64,000 bases of DNA from Protonemura montana (Eukaryota; Arthropoda; Insecta; Plecoptera; Nemouridae). Under the pieces are notes generated by a model, which worked only from the letters and a program-made list of their open reading frames with translations, made no database searches and was not told where the DNA came from. Shown here in pieces: positions 52,390 to 64,000 of this stretch. Where the stretch lies: positions 25,692,651 to 25,756,650 of the forward strand of contig OX387603.1 of the NCBI GenBank assembly GCA_947568835.1. The letters are read 5' to 3'. How positions within the stretch are numbered: position 1 is the first letter of the stretch; every line of letters starts with the position of its first letter. The translations under genes and the position numbers were made by a program.

Positions 52390-53920
52390 GCCTGCCAGCA
52401 TTTTATCAAGACTCTCTCTGGACCTTACTGGTGGCGACCGCAATCGCCATTCAAGATGGCGGCCCATAGTGCGCCACTACGAGCGCGTCACGGCCCTCTG
52501 TTTGTCGTTGCCCACGCCGAGGTCCCCGATTTAATTAAACCGTCCGGCGTTGTGTCGAACCACGGCGAACAAAGGCTGCCGCGCGGCCATTGTTGCGTTA
52601 ATGACACCCAAGTGGCGCTGGACTACGACCTCCTGACCGGCACTAGGTCTGCATGATGATCGCCCTGTCACCCTCCAACGACCACGTTTAGAGTACCTTT
52701 CTTCACCTAGAGGCGTTCAAACTGTCGGCCCTTGTTGATAGGTCACCGTCGATGACGGGCCCAGGGTGTTTTGTTTAATTAACTACCTGACCCTTTAGGC
52801 GAGAGCGTGAATAAAATGAAATACAGTTGGTTGTGATGCCAGTTTCACAGCCATATTGAGACTGCTACTGTTTATTGTTTATTGTTTATTGCGACTGTCA
52901 GTGCCTGTTTATTGTGTCTTCAAACCACTGCACCCTAGATGCCATCCTAACGGTTAGTATTTGAAATTCAGAGCTTTCATGGGTATCGTTCTGGCAGTGG
53001 TGGAATTCTAACCTATAAAGCCAGGGCGTTCTATGAATGTAGCTAACGCAGATCACCGTGAATATGTTCTAATTCTTGTGCGGATGGTGAAAGCTGTAAA
53101 TGTGGTGAAATTGTAACAGCAATTGTGTGGAAATGTAGTGGAAAAATAATGACTATGTTTTCTGTGGTGTACTACTGTGGGAAAGTGGAAAACGTACCGT
53201 CAATCTTTATTAGTTGGCAAGATTTTTCGTTTTGAGTAATGCGATTTGACACCGTGGGTGTGTCTGAGGTGGACAATGTTGCTATCCAAGGAATATAAAA
53301 GCTTGTTTCGACATTGTACAACGTTGACCTAATGGCAAGTGTAGTTGGTAGACCCCGTCACGGCCCGGGTTGGCATATGGGTGCGCCTTCAACGAAGCCC
53401 TGTCACTTGGGACGATTCGTTTTTATTTACCCAACCCTATGTTCTTGGTGCATGTTTTCCCTGTCATGTTGACATTCAGAAGGCCGATTCAGGTTCGGGC
53501 ACAGCTTTCTGGGTTTCACACATTTGAACATTTTTCATTGGGCCCCGCATTCGCATATTTTCTTGGGTGATCGCGTGCGTTTCATTCAGATCGCCCGGGG
53601 TCTCGAGGGGCTATTCGCCGAGGAAATCTTTGACACCGACCCGGTGACGAACGGGTCTTTATTTCGGAAGAATTGGCGCTAAAATGAGACAATATCTCGA
53701 ACGAATTGTACGTTTTCATGATCTGCGTTTTCTCTTTCCCTCTCTTGCTTTTTCATTTAATTTAAAAATCAAAGAAATACTTTTATTATTGGCAGGTTAT
53801 CCTTGCTCCACGACTTACAATACATATCCTGTCTGTACTTACCAAGACCACCAGGAGGGTGCCGTGAACGCCAATGCAGAAAATAAACGCATTTTTTAAA
53901 TTTTACTGAAGCTTTCCAGT
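52390..53920. other. no gene seen
   Basis: Spacer. (TTTATTG)n at 52869-52893. The frame 53684-53899 ends with AATAAACGCATTTTTTAAA but shows no family motif. Confidence 0.4.
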
Positions 53921-53924
53921 GACA

Positions 53925-54262
53925 GTCTTAGGTTTACTGGTCACAGCGCTAAAGTTAAACGTTCTGCTGAGCAAACGAGGCGGCAACCCGTAGATGCCAC
54001 CCGATGGCACCTATAATTAAATAATTACGACACAAAATATCAATAAATGTCTATTCATTGTAGGAAACAAAGCATATTATTTGTGCGCAATCTAGTCAAA
54101 AATGCGAGTAGGTAATCTGCGAGAAAAATTAATAAACAAATGATCGTAATTGTTAAAAAAACGGCAGCTCCAACTTAAAGCAATTACAATCTTTGTCGAT
54201 AAAATAATTGATTTTCGCGGCTACATTTAAACAATAGCGTTGGGTCTCTAACTAAGCCTGTA
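53925..54262 (-). repeat. TIR element, reversed
   Basis: GTCACAGCGCTAAAGTTAAACGTTCTGCTGAGCAAACGAGGCGGC, CACCCGATGGCACC, TGCGAGTAGGTAATCTGCGAG, ending TAGCGTTGGGTCTCTAACT. Confidence 0.65.
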
Positions 54263-54534
54263 AACCTTGTGGCAAATGGCGCCCAAGTCCTACAATTAAA
54301 GGGAGTTCTGTGAGATGTTCCCTAACCGGGGCACCATGTTCCCGGCAAACAGCATCGCAAGATAATATTCCCAAGACACTCGCGGTCGGCGACTCCGATT
54401 GCGGTTGCCAACGGCGACGCAATCAATGATTAAAGCTGCAGTTCTCGGCACGAAGGACACCTCTTTAACGAATCGTTAATTCATAAGTTACGATGTGTTG
54501 CCACAGTTCCTGGATTTGGTTTTCTTGGTTGATC

Positions 54535-54960
54535 TGTGAAGTTTAACGAAGCATTGTTTTGACAACAGGCCCAGTGGCACAGGTTTAATGACGTCGGTGA
54601 ATGAGTGGATGATGATGAGGACGACGATTAACCTAAACTGGTCTAAAAGAAAGGAGATAAAAGTGAGTAGATGTGTTGGCATCTGGCCTTCTGTCAAGGA
54701 GTAAGAAGTAGACCACTGGTTAGTCAGCCCTTCCGAAGAACGGTACAACTCTAAAACAGGATTCTACCACAAATCCGTGCTATTGAGAGGTTGACAAACA
54801 AGATAATATTTCCAGCCTCTCAACCGAACAGAACTAGTCGTCAGTTCGATGGTTACCTCTCCAATAACTGACACATTAAAGTGTTGCTTAACTTTGGTGG
54901 TCTCACCAGTGTTTCCAACGCGCCAAACCTTTCGGTGTGCACCCATCCTATACCTGACCA
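54535..54960 (-). mobile_element. 5S-derived SINE, full length, diverged
   Basis: From GAAGTTTAACGAAGCATTG to GTTTCCAACGCGCCAAACCTTTCGG; central domain altered around 54660-54720. Confidence 0.85.
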
Positions 54961-54969
54961 ATACTATTC

Positions 54970-56340
54970 GACCCTCGGTGCTTTCCAACGGAGCCATGCC
55001 GCGCAACGGCACCGTGTTTACTCTCTGCTCCCGTTTAACCCAGTCCAGCTTCATCATCAACCGTCAACAAACTACGTTGCTAAGCGGCGGACAGTGTGGA
55101 CGTGCCCATGCTGTTGCACGGGAGTCGTCAGGCCACAGCTCATCATCGGTTAGCGCTTAGTGCGGTGAAACGCCCTCCCCCCGTGGACGCACCACGCGGG
55201 GGGGTCGAGTTGAGATGAGCTGCGATGATGGAACGACGCCACGCGACCGGAATACGCTAAACGCTCCCTCCCTCGCTGCTCGACCCCCGCCCGAGGGTAC
55301 GGCGTCGTATCGACCGGCACGCGACGCTGGGCTTCGGGTGGAGGCGTTGGGGACCTCGGCGGATGGCAGGAGGTTGTCGAGAAGGTGAGACACACGGGAC
55401 GAGCGTTGCGAGCGATATCTTCGATTTCACCCTGAGCTAAATACAATTTCGCTGTTCCTTTTGTCTATTATTTTATGGGAAAACTAAAGATGATAACATT
55501 TTTAGGATGTCTTTTTGCAAACCCTACTCAGACAAAGCCAGATTCACAGTTATGTGTAACCCATGAAAGTAAATAAACGACTTCCGAGTTAGTTCACATT
55601 GTTACGCTCTCTAGAGAAGAAAGTCTGGTATATTCTCGCTGCCAACTTCACGGAGAAGGAGCGCTTTCCAAAACAAAGTATGACTGCCCTTGGTAGCCTC
55701 TGTACCTCTTCATCATGCTTTGATATTTAATTAAATGTTATCAATTGATAAATTGATATGTTCATGAATTATGATGCTTGCTTCCATCGAAATACAATCT
55801 GTTTGATTGTTTTTAGACTCATTTCTACTTAATGTAACCTTAGCACTAGTTTTGACAAAAACTGTTAAAACATTCTGCTCAAATATATCAAACATCAAGC
55901 AACGTTTAACATAAACTGATTTTAATGATTAGTTATTTCAGAATAGTCATAAAATGTCTGAGTTGAGAAATCAGAGAACATATCAATTGGAACTGCAACT
56001 CCAAGCTCGATCATGAAATATTGTTTATTTTTCTGAAACACCTTATTTACAAACACGATTTGTCGGTTTTTTCACCTGCAAAGTAAAGCAAACTGGGGCC
56101 GGAATTCGCCCTGCGGGTAACAGACCTAAAACCAGCCCCGTGGTTCGTGGTAATGGAATCAAACAACAGCAAACCACCTTCTGCCTCGGCGAGAAGCTTC
56201 CCCCGTCTACACTAGCGCTTCCTGCGGCACTCTAAGCGATATCAACAGTTACACTCACGGCCTCCTGCTTCCGGCACGCGACGCGCCGAGCGGCCGGGTG
56301 TGGCCGGCATCCACCTGGCCGGGGGGTGACGTCACAACGA
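54970..56340. other. no gene seen; repeat fragment
   Basis: Spacer with GC-rich stretches (55150-55400) that give frames on both strands without support. 55815-55865 (TTTTTAGACTCATTTCTACTTAATGTAACC..ACTAGTTTTGACAAAAACTG) belongs to the foldback family of 620-860. Confidence 0.45.
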
Positions 56341-56344
56341 CGCC

Positions 56345-56510
56345 ACGATGTTAAGCAACACTAGGCGCCGAGTTGGGTGTTGGATGGGCGGCCGCCATGC
56401 AGACGCCCAGACAGTTTGAGAAAGAGGCTGGGGCTAGAGACGATTTGGAGGAAATAAAGGACGAAGGCCCGTTTAATTGAGACTGCTGTTGGTGCTGTTA
56501 GAAAGGAGCA
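56345..56510 (+). repeat. diverged 5S-like head with SINE/minisatellite-like end
   Basis: TGTTAAGCAACACTAGGCGCCGAGTTGGGTGTTGGATGGGCGGCC retains the 5S boxes; it ends TGTTGGTGCTGTTAGAAAGGAGCAGG, closer to the 68-bp minisatellite unit than to the usual SINE central domain. Confidence 0.6.
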
Positions 56511-56520
56511 GGCTTCTTTT

Positions 56521-56660
56521 TAGAGCAACATCCGCGATAGGTGGAGATCGGAATGTGAGTCCACGTTAAGGCATCAATTTTTGAGACGGTTATAGTGTTG
56601 ATAATAATAAAATACCCCGCGCATTGCAAGCGTTTGCAATTTAAATAAGATTTCTTCTAA
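56521..56660 (+). repeat. tRNA-like repeat, right half
   Basis: TAGAGCAACATCCGCGATAGGTGGAGATCGG, GGCATCAATTTTTGAGACGG, GATAATAATAAAATACCCCGCGCATTGCAAGCGTTTGC: the right arm of the family at 42690-43080, including the end that the other copies show on the left arm. Confidence 0.7.
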
Positions 56661-56669
56661 AAGCAGGCT

Positions 56670-57560
56670 TCTTGTTGGCACCAGTTTCTCCCTCGGTTCT
56701 CTTCGAGGCTAGGCCACATACACTTGGCATTCTGATGTGACATTTGACTTATCCAGAAAAGTCTCTCCCCCCATTCCTCATTTTTCCCTGATACTCGGCA
56801 ACGAAAATTTGCGTATCGGCCGGGCCGTGTGCCAGGCCGGGCCAGGTCTGTAAAATCACTGTCTCTCGTATCTCTGTGGAGTTATTTGGGGTTGCCGTGA
56901 TGGTCTCCAGATAGCGGTAACGTCCCGTGGGCTGGTAAAGGGGGTGAGGGGTTGCAGGCGATGCGGTGGAGCATCCCGCGCAGATAGCACGGCACGGGTC
57001 AGGCGTCCGCCAAACTGGCTCAGCCCGGGCTTGAACCGGGACACATCGGTACTTCCATAAATAACATCGCCGTCGTCCGGACATACGTCATGCTTACCTA
57101 AATCACAATCCAACCCAAATCATCTCTGAATCGCTGGCCGTCTTCGCTAGACGGCGTAGACTCCTGGATCGGACAGTCGTTCGGCAACCTCTCGTTGTGT
57201 GACGTCGCGCAACCGATTCGCGTCGACCCAGCGCTCGTCATCGACGCGTCACCCCTGCCAAGACAACGCCTCCACCCCTCGACGACGGTTGTAAATCCGG
57301 CCCGCATGATTGCACCTACACACGGTCCCGTTGGGTCGAGCGACTGGTTTACGATCGGCCCGGCCGTGACGTGGACTGCGAATGGCCCACGCTTAGCACC
57401 GAAACGGTCACGGCCGGTTGGAGGTGAACGACGAGATCGCTAGGGTGCGTCGTTGGTGAGCGGGTCAAAGGCTGTCAGGAGTCGCAATAAGATTGTGAAT
57501 GAGCTTATTGATTTCGGAAGATAAGTTTTCCTTTTGTTAAGCTGTCAAACTGCATTTTGT
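56670..57560. other. no gene supported
   Basis: GC-rich. A ~110-codon plus frame ends at 57443 (SSLDGVDSWIGQSFGNLSLC, VDPALVIDASPLP) and looks partly protein-like, but no start or splice partner is visible. CCCGGGCTTGAACCGGGACA near 57022 resembles a reverse B box. Confidence 0.3.
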
Positions 57561-57840
57561 CTAGCCTAACCTAACCTAACCTAACGTAACCTAGCCTAAC
57601 CTAACCTAGCCTAACCTAACCTAACCTAGCCTAACCTAGCCTAACCTAACCTAACCTAACCTAACCTAACCTAACCTAACCTAACCTAATCTAGCCTAAC
57701 CTAACCTAACCTAACCTAACCTAACCTAACCTAATCTAGCCTAACCTAACCTAACCTCACCTAACCTAACCTAACCTAACCTAACCTAACCTAACCTAGC
57801 CTAACCTAACCTAACCTAACCTAACCTAACCCAACCTAGG
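57561..57840. repeat. interstitial (CCTAA)n telomere-type array
   Basis: About 55 five-base units, mostly CCTAA with scattered CTAGC, CTAAT and CGTAA variants. Read on the other strand it is TTAGG, the arthropod telomere repeat. Unique-looking DNA lies on both sides, so it is internal in this assembly. Confidence 0.95.
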
Positions 57841-60800
57841 TTGAAAAAGTCCAGTCTGGCAGGGTAAGCGCCAATGTAACAGTATATCAGAAGAAAAAAT
57901 ACCTACCAAAACTCAATAAGCTCTAAAACGAGGTCAGCGTTGCAGAAATACCGAACAAATACCATTCAAATAATTTCTTGAAATCATGAACCTTACTTTG
58001 AACGCCTGCAATACTCCACTTCTTTCCGTGCATGAATGCCCACCGTCTTATCATCTCCATACACACACACAGAACATCCCATTTAGTTGAGTTATCGTTT
58101 TCTGATAAGACTGGAAACCACTCCGTGAAAACCATTCCGGGTCGACGACGACCTCTGCCATCCAAACCCTCCAACGGGATCAACGCGGGCCGTACTGGCT
58201 ATACCTCGGCCGTTAAACGGCCTCTTATTGCCTCGCCAGGCTAACTGCTCGTTAAACACACTCCGCGATTCGCCGTCGAGCGTCCACCACATCGTGTAGG
58301 GAGGGGGGAGGGGGGGGGGGGGGGGGCGTTGTGCCTGCTACATCGGCACGGTGTGCTTTGAATATGGAAATGCGTCCTCCGAGCTTGGCACTCGGGATGG
58401 GACGGGACGAGTGTGCCGATGAAATTAGCTCGCTGCATGTTATTACTAAGCAAGGCTGGCGATTGGATTTTCATTAATTTCGTGCAATATTCGTGTTTTT
58501 GTCTTTTTCCCATTTTGTTACAAAATGTTTTCTATTATTTCTCTGCTGGCTGCAAGTAATTTTACGAGCGATTCGACCTAATTGCGAGCAGAAACAAATC
58601 TCGTAACTCATTTCAATCCATCGCAGGATTTATTCACTTTATTGATCGGCTTTTTGTTCGAGTTATTACAGTTTTAGAACAGACGAAATGTCGTGAGGTA
58701 TTCACGGCCCCATGGAAAGTCACCGTCGCAGACCTTGATGCACTGCACAGAGTCGATAAACATCGTCTGCTTGGACGTATGCCCGAAATCTATCGACTCT
58801 GCAATATCCGATCGAGAGACTCTTCTACAATATTTTTTTATACGTTAAGACCACAAATCTCTTTGCAAAAAAACGGGGATTTTCAACGGAAAATGTTGCC
58901 TCTTATTACTATTACAGTCAAACAACTATTGATTAAAAGAAATTTTATGCTAAACACGCATTTTCGGAAAGCTTTTTGGAGCCAGTTGTGACAAACCTAA
59001 GAATTCAAGACATCCCCATAATTTTCAAGGCTCCAAACAAACGATTAACCTCCAAATCTCGTCCACTTTGTCAGCGCTGACATAGTCCTCGCATCGTAGA
59101 ACATTGCTTCTTCTCTGCACTTCAATCGCCTTCACCCCTAACAACCAATTCCCAGAGACAAACCTGCTAATCATTTCCCAGCACAGAGGTTAGCTTCAAA
59201 AACCCGTGTATCAACGAGGCCGCCAAACTTTGGATAAAGGAGCCACTGCCCTTCGGCGTCCCTTTGCAATTCATGCGATCTCCGACGCAAGGAAGCGAGT
59301 CAAAGGTGAGCGCTATCAACGGCGTCCTCCTCTAGTCATAGTGCGGCGGCTTCGTACAGAGTTCACTTCAATAGCTGTCAGAACTAGGTCGGAATTTGCT
59401 AATAACCAAAGACCATGGCAACAATGAACTAAACATGATGGGCAAACCAGGTTGTTTTGTTGGGTTTTAACTCAACTATATGTTTGGTTGCCACTGGCAA
59501 GACGAGTGGATTAGTCTGTTAACAAGGATTAATATCCGAAGCGTTGACAGTGTATGATGGTAGCCATGGAAATGTCATAACTCCAGTTGTTCGGCTCTGT
59601 CGAGTAGCCAAAAAGACCTGATAACTTATAAGCCTGTGCTATTTCCGGTCTCCGGGCTGAAACCCAACGTGTATCTCTTGTTTTCACAGGAAGTGCACGC
59701 ATCCGTGGAGGCGCCGAGTTTGCTCTGCGGGCTGCGTTCAGGGGTTAAAGTAAGTAAATACTCTCTATCCAGGCCTTAAAAGCACAAAAAGCGAAATGAT
59801 TTGTACCCCTCCGAGCTTGAAAGCTGAAAAATCTTAGTGCAAACATTTCATTTTTATTTTATTAACCTTGTAGAAAATACTTAGAACTGGATTGATAGCG
59901 CTCTGTCCAGGAGGCTGGTAAAACTCACTGCCCCTACGAGCTTACCAGTGTAGTTTTTTACCCTGAAACTCACGGACTCGTGGAAACTCACTCGCTTTTC
60001 CGCTTGCCGTGTTTTTTTTCCCGCTCGTCTCACTGCGAACGGATTCTTCGGCTTTCACCGCTTCCTGGATAATTTATGGATTGTTATTATCATATTTTCC
60101 AGTGCGTTGATTCAAGCAAAGCTACATTATGCGATTTTTCTTTCCGTACCCTCTCTCTCTTTCGCTGAAACCCTTTCTAAAAGGAAAGCATCTAATGGAT
60201 GATAGGGAAATATCTCTTTTTCCCCATGAAACGGGAGGCGGGTATTATTCATCGCATCACGAGGATATGCACAGTGGAATCAGCGGTGTCACCCGAGCCT
60301 AGCCGAACGCCCCAAGGGGACGCCGACGACGAATCACACCGCGACTATCACGACAACGGCGACGAAGGCGCAAGAAAAGAGATAAAGTTATCAAAAGTCA
60401 ATCAAAGATTAAACCCGATTGTGCGTCGGGTTCGTGCGCGTTCGTGCCCATTCGGGCGTCGTCGGGTCGCCGGGAAGACGCCCTTCGCGTGGCAGTAGCG
60501 TCGCGACGCTGGTCGTGTGTAGACGCTCCCGACGCTCGACGCCCGAGGTTCGACGCCCGACGCGACGCGCGATCTCGTACCACGCCTAACGGACCGACGT
60601 CGTCGTCGCGGAGACGCCGCTAACGACGCGTCGTTAACGGAACGTTGCCAAGTAACAAAAAGGAGACACGGAGACGTTTTTGGCAAAACGTGACGAAATT
60701 AGCATACAATTTTTAATGATATAAATGTTTTCATTTAAATTACAAGCATAATTAACATAATAGTTAAGGGTTAAAAAATATTTACATAAAATTTGCAAAT

Positions 60801-62365
60801 AAATCAGAGTACTTTCAAACTTGGTGATTAGTTCGTGTGAGTGTTTGTGACATGATTGGCTGGTTCGGTCCAGCGACTTGAGCTCGGAAGACATCTTATA
60901 GGGCGACCACTCAAAGTGTCAGTCAATGCCGTGTGCCATCTTCGAGCACAGCCTTCTTGTTTCTCGTCTCAACCTCAAGACGTGTTGTGGACCCGTGCAC
61001 AGCCTTCTAGTGACCTCGGACCGTGAAGGCACTGCCTTGTGAATGCAGTGTTCCGAGGCTGGCGAGTGCAGTTTGCAGTGACAACCACTGGGTCGTGGGT
61101 CGTTAGGCTTCATCCACCCTGCTTGTGCTGTGGTCGGAGATCATGGGGGCTCTGGGCAGCCGTTCTTAGGTGAGTCCCGCTGAGCTGTAGATAGGGGCCG
61201 ACATTTTAGCTGAATTACTTTCTTTTGTGATCGAATGACATTTTTAAGCCATTAACGAATTTTTTTTTTTTTTACGAAGTGAAGACAAAAAAACGATGAA
61301 AACTTACATAATTATACTCTCAACGAGTTTTTCTTTCTTCTTGTATCGAAAAGTTTTTTTGTAAAGCTTCGTTTTTTCCCTTTTTATAAAGACAATCAAC
61401 CTGGCATAAAATTATCACGAAATTTGAATCCTTGCGATATAATCGCGTCACGTAGCGTCGCGATATTTTGTTTCTTTGAGCGTCGTCGCCGTCGTTTGCT
61501 TTGCTGCGAGTTTGTACACGCGCTTAATTCTCTGCGAAGCCTAACGGTGCGAAAAGTAGTCAAGCTTTTCCTCTCGCCTGCCAAAGTTGCCCCAGCGACG
61601 CCTCGCCACCTCACCGGCCCACACTTCGACCTCCACCTGCCGATGCTAGGTAGACAACACTCCAACACAGCGATACTCAATTCCACGCGCCAAATAATAT
61701 GCAAACATGAATAATGCATGCAAATAAACCGCCTACCCCCTTCCCACCGGCCATCGCTAACAAGCCCACCCTAAAAAAACTTTGAATATAATTTTCATCG
61801 ACCGATAGACCCTACTGTCGAACTGCCTAATAATTGTGTGCACAGATTCTCACAACGCCCCCCTCCCCCGGCCCCAGTCGACGGCTAGCCCCTGATACCC
61901 GGGTGTTAACAGTTTGATGAATAATTTTCCCCGGCCCTCGTGGGGTCGCCGTCGAAGACACGGCAGTAGCTAATCACTGTGGATATATCAATTTCAGTTG
62001 CCGTCCTCTGAGTTTAACACGACGGCTACTTATCGCAGTGTAGATAGGGGAGAGGGGACGTACATGCACGGCGTCGGAATTGCCAGGAGTTCTTCGACGC
62101 CGCTTTCTCTAAGGAGATGTGTTTTTCTGGTGCCTCCGTCTTTTTTGGGACGCCGTTCTTGCGATAGTCGGGACTAATGCAGTCGTCGTCAGTGAAGGGT
62201 CTGAATTTGTTCGCTGTAAATTCTCACATTTTTTTCCCTGCCAACGTCCCAAGCGGTTGGCCCTTGTTAAGTCCACCAGGTCACAGAAAGGCTGGACGAA
62301 TGAGGTGCAAAAACGTGGCTCGTACGTTTAATGGAGTTCATTTGAACAAACAAGCTTGAAGTGCA
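57841..62365. other. 4.5-kb spacer; G17 tract and one weak exon candidate
   Basis: No gene supported apart from the candidate at 59690. G17 at 58310-58326. Around 58420-58660, GAAATTAGCTCG, TTCATTAATTTCG, CCTAATTGCGAGC and TTTATTCACTTTATTGATCGG form a homeodomain-site-rich stretch. GGTGAGTCCC at 61169 follows an in-frame stop and is not part of a visible coding exon. Confidence 0.4.
59690..59749 (+). CDS. possible 20-codon internal exon
   Basis: A strong acceptor (TATCTCTTGTTTTCACAG) and a strong donor (GTAAGT) bracket 60 bases open in one frame: EVHASVEAPSLLCGLRSGVK, phase 0 on both sides if that frame is used. No partner exon was found within the window, so this may be chance or a non-coding exon. 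Confidence 0.25.
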
Positions 62366-62369
62366 ATTG

Positions 62370-62772
62370 ATTTGATTGATTCATTGCGTTTAACGACGCT
62401 CTGTTTGACAACGTGCCCCGTGGCAATGGTCTAATGGCGCCGGTTAATTAGTACGTGCTGGTTAAGATGGTGTACCTAATTATGCCTTGAAGGAAAGGGT
62501 CCCTCTGTTGCCGTCACGTAGCCTACTTCTGTCGAAGAGCACCAAAGGGACCACTAGCTTTACGTCCCTTCCGAATGGCGCGGACTCGAACAACAAGATT
62601 CTCTAATAAATCCATGCTGCTGAGAGGTTTATAAGCTAGGCAATTGTTTATTTAACTAACTTCTAGCTGTGCATGATGGTCACCCATCCAAAACCTGACT
62701 CAGCGCAGTGTTGCTTAACTACGGAGATCTCACTAGGACCGGTGTTTTCAACACGCCAAACCGTGTCGTGAA
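62370..62772 (-). mobile_element. 5S-derived SINE, near full length
   Basis: TTGCGTTTAACGACGCTCTG to GTTTTCAACACGCCAAACCGTGTCG; body shortened near 62640. Confidence 0.88.
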
Positions 62773-62777
62773 AAATG

Positions 62778-63185
62778 TATTTATTTATTTATGGTGTTTA
62801 ACGACGCACTGTTTTGACATCTGGCCATGCGGCACTGGTCTAATGGCGTTGGTAAATGAGTGAATGATGATGACCCGGAAACCCTGTGCCAGGACGTAGC
62901 CTACTCCTGTCGAAGGGCACCAAGGGGACCACCGGCTTAACGTCCCTTCCGAAGGACGGTACAACGCGAACAACAGAATTCCTCCACAAATCCATGCTGT
63001 CGAGAGGTTGATAAGCAAGGCGAGTGAAGTTGCTGTACTAATTTTATCCCTCCAACCTCTCTCCCGAACAGAACTGGTCATGTGTATGATGGTCACCCAT
63101 CCAATACCTGACTCAGCGTAGTGTTGCTTAACTTTGGTGATCTCAAGAGAGCCGGTGTTTCCAACACACCAAACCGTTCGGTGAA
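62778..63185 (-). mobile_element. 5S-derived SINE, full length, flanked by AAAAATGTA-like repeats
   Basis: Starts TTTATTTATTTATGGTGTTTAACGACGCAC and ends CCAACACACCAAACCGTTCGG. AAAAATGTA precedes it and AAAATGTA follows, a probable target duplication. It abuts the copy at 62370 in the same orientation. Confidence 0.9.
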
Positions 63186-63189
63186 AAAA

Positions 63190-64000
63190 TGTACATTTAC
63201 GCGTTTTTATTGTAATTTATTTACTAAATGTCCGTAACGCATTACACCATTGAAGTGTCCACCCCTGATGATCGGCGCTTTTTGCAGATTTTGGGGAAAA
63301 AACAGCGGCTCCAGTGATTAAGCTCCCATTTTTTCTAAAGCTGATTACGAATTCAACGCATCGTTTGCATCTAAAGCTGTAAAAATAGCAGACGCCAAGC
63401 GTTCGTTAATTAACCACGGCTTAGTTGATGTGAACTGGGTCAAAAGTTGACTAAGTACTTACATTATTCAATTATACTAGCGATTAGTGATCAAACTTTT
63501 CGTTTGCGATTGGCATTACCGCGTGTCATTGCAGTAGCCATGGTAATATCAAACAAACTTGTAATTAAACTGATCCCTGGGACAAAAAGGTAGCTAAATG
63601 GAAGCTTTAATAGCAACAAAAAACCGACGACCTTTTACTACAACATAATTCAAACAGATCTAGGCGCATGTGTACCGAGACTAAGACACTAATAACATAT
63701 GCAGAAAGAAGTATTTTACCAGCGCCTTCTAGATGGGCCTTCTAAAGCTGACGCGAGCACCGCCTTGTGGATCGCGTCGAACCGGGAATTGAAAGCGTCT
63801 TGAAACACCAGCCCGGGCATTGCCACCGAATTTGAAGTTCAAAGACCATTCATGACAACTTTGCTTTAGGTGCTAAGCACCTTACAAATGATTTCCTGAT
63901 CATGGGAAATCTGTTTGATAAGTGTTCTTTGAGTTAATGAGTTTCTTGGCAAAATAGGCGATACAGTTCTCTAGAAACCGGTTTTGATAATCATACACAC
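63190..64000. other. no recognisable feature
   Basis: AT-rich spacer to the window end. Confidence 0.45.

Noticed and set aside
61140..61175. Short ATG frame (MGALGSRS) before a GTGAGT donor
   Set aside because: A TAG stop precedes the donor in that frame; no coding exon is supported.

Overview
This is invertebrate nuclear DNA, most likely from an arthropod. Genes are split by introns with GT..AG borders. Pol II signals (TATA boxes, AATAAA) are visible. Most of the rest is dispersed repeats. A perfect-to-degenerate (CCTAA)n block at 57561-57840 is the arthropod-type TTAGG telomere repeat, which is the main taxonomic clue; I cannot name the species. There are no operons, phage or CRISPR arrays.

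Genes I can reconstruct by matching splice sites and phases. (1) 1205-5350 (+): the last six exons of a pancreatic-type lipase with a complete Ser-Asp-His triad; its 5' exon(s) are missing. (2) 9014-10016 (+): the last two exons of a small cysteine-rich protein. (3) 22032-23867 (-): a complete four-exon gene for a 201-residue secreted protein with a very basic C-terminus, a TATA box and a poly(A) signal. (4) 30055-30630 and 32661-33557 (+): two tandem paralogues for secreted proteins sharing a ~150-residue domain; the second has an extra N-terminal region, a TATA box and a probable 5'UTR intron. (5) 50440-52266 (+): the reverse-transcriptase part of a 5'-truncated non-LTR retrotransposon. Weak single-exon candidates lie at 6754-6853 and 59690-59749.

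Repeats dominate. A ~430 bp SINE with a 5S-rRNA-derived head occurs about twenty times, in both orientations; one copy (39330-39758) has an exact 11-bp target-site duplication inside an older copy, which fixes its ends. At four loci the 5S-like head alone is multiplied in tandem (91-bp units), and one such array sits inside a palindromic MITE that itself sits inside a SINE (7930-8905). A ~2 kb, 68-bp minisatellite (11612-13665) has a unit resembling the SINE central domain. Other families are a 424-bp palindromic MITE (three near-identical copies plus one broken), a TIR element starting TCAGAGTCCCAGCGCTAATG, a tRNA-like foldback family, a foldback family with a CTTGAAGAAG..CGAAACGTCGGG core, and several LINE 3' ends. 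A 129/130-bp minisatellite (5515-6504) follows the lipase gene; it gives long but spurious open frames on both strands.

The remaining spacers are without recognisable genes. Some GC-richer or homeodomain-site-rich islands (25.7-26.0, 45.3-45.5, 49.7-50.2, 58.4-58.7 kb) could be regulatory, but this is only an impression from motifs. No joint function for the genes is evident, beyond four of the five encoding (or probably encoding) secreted proteins.
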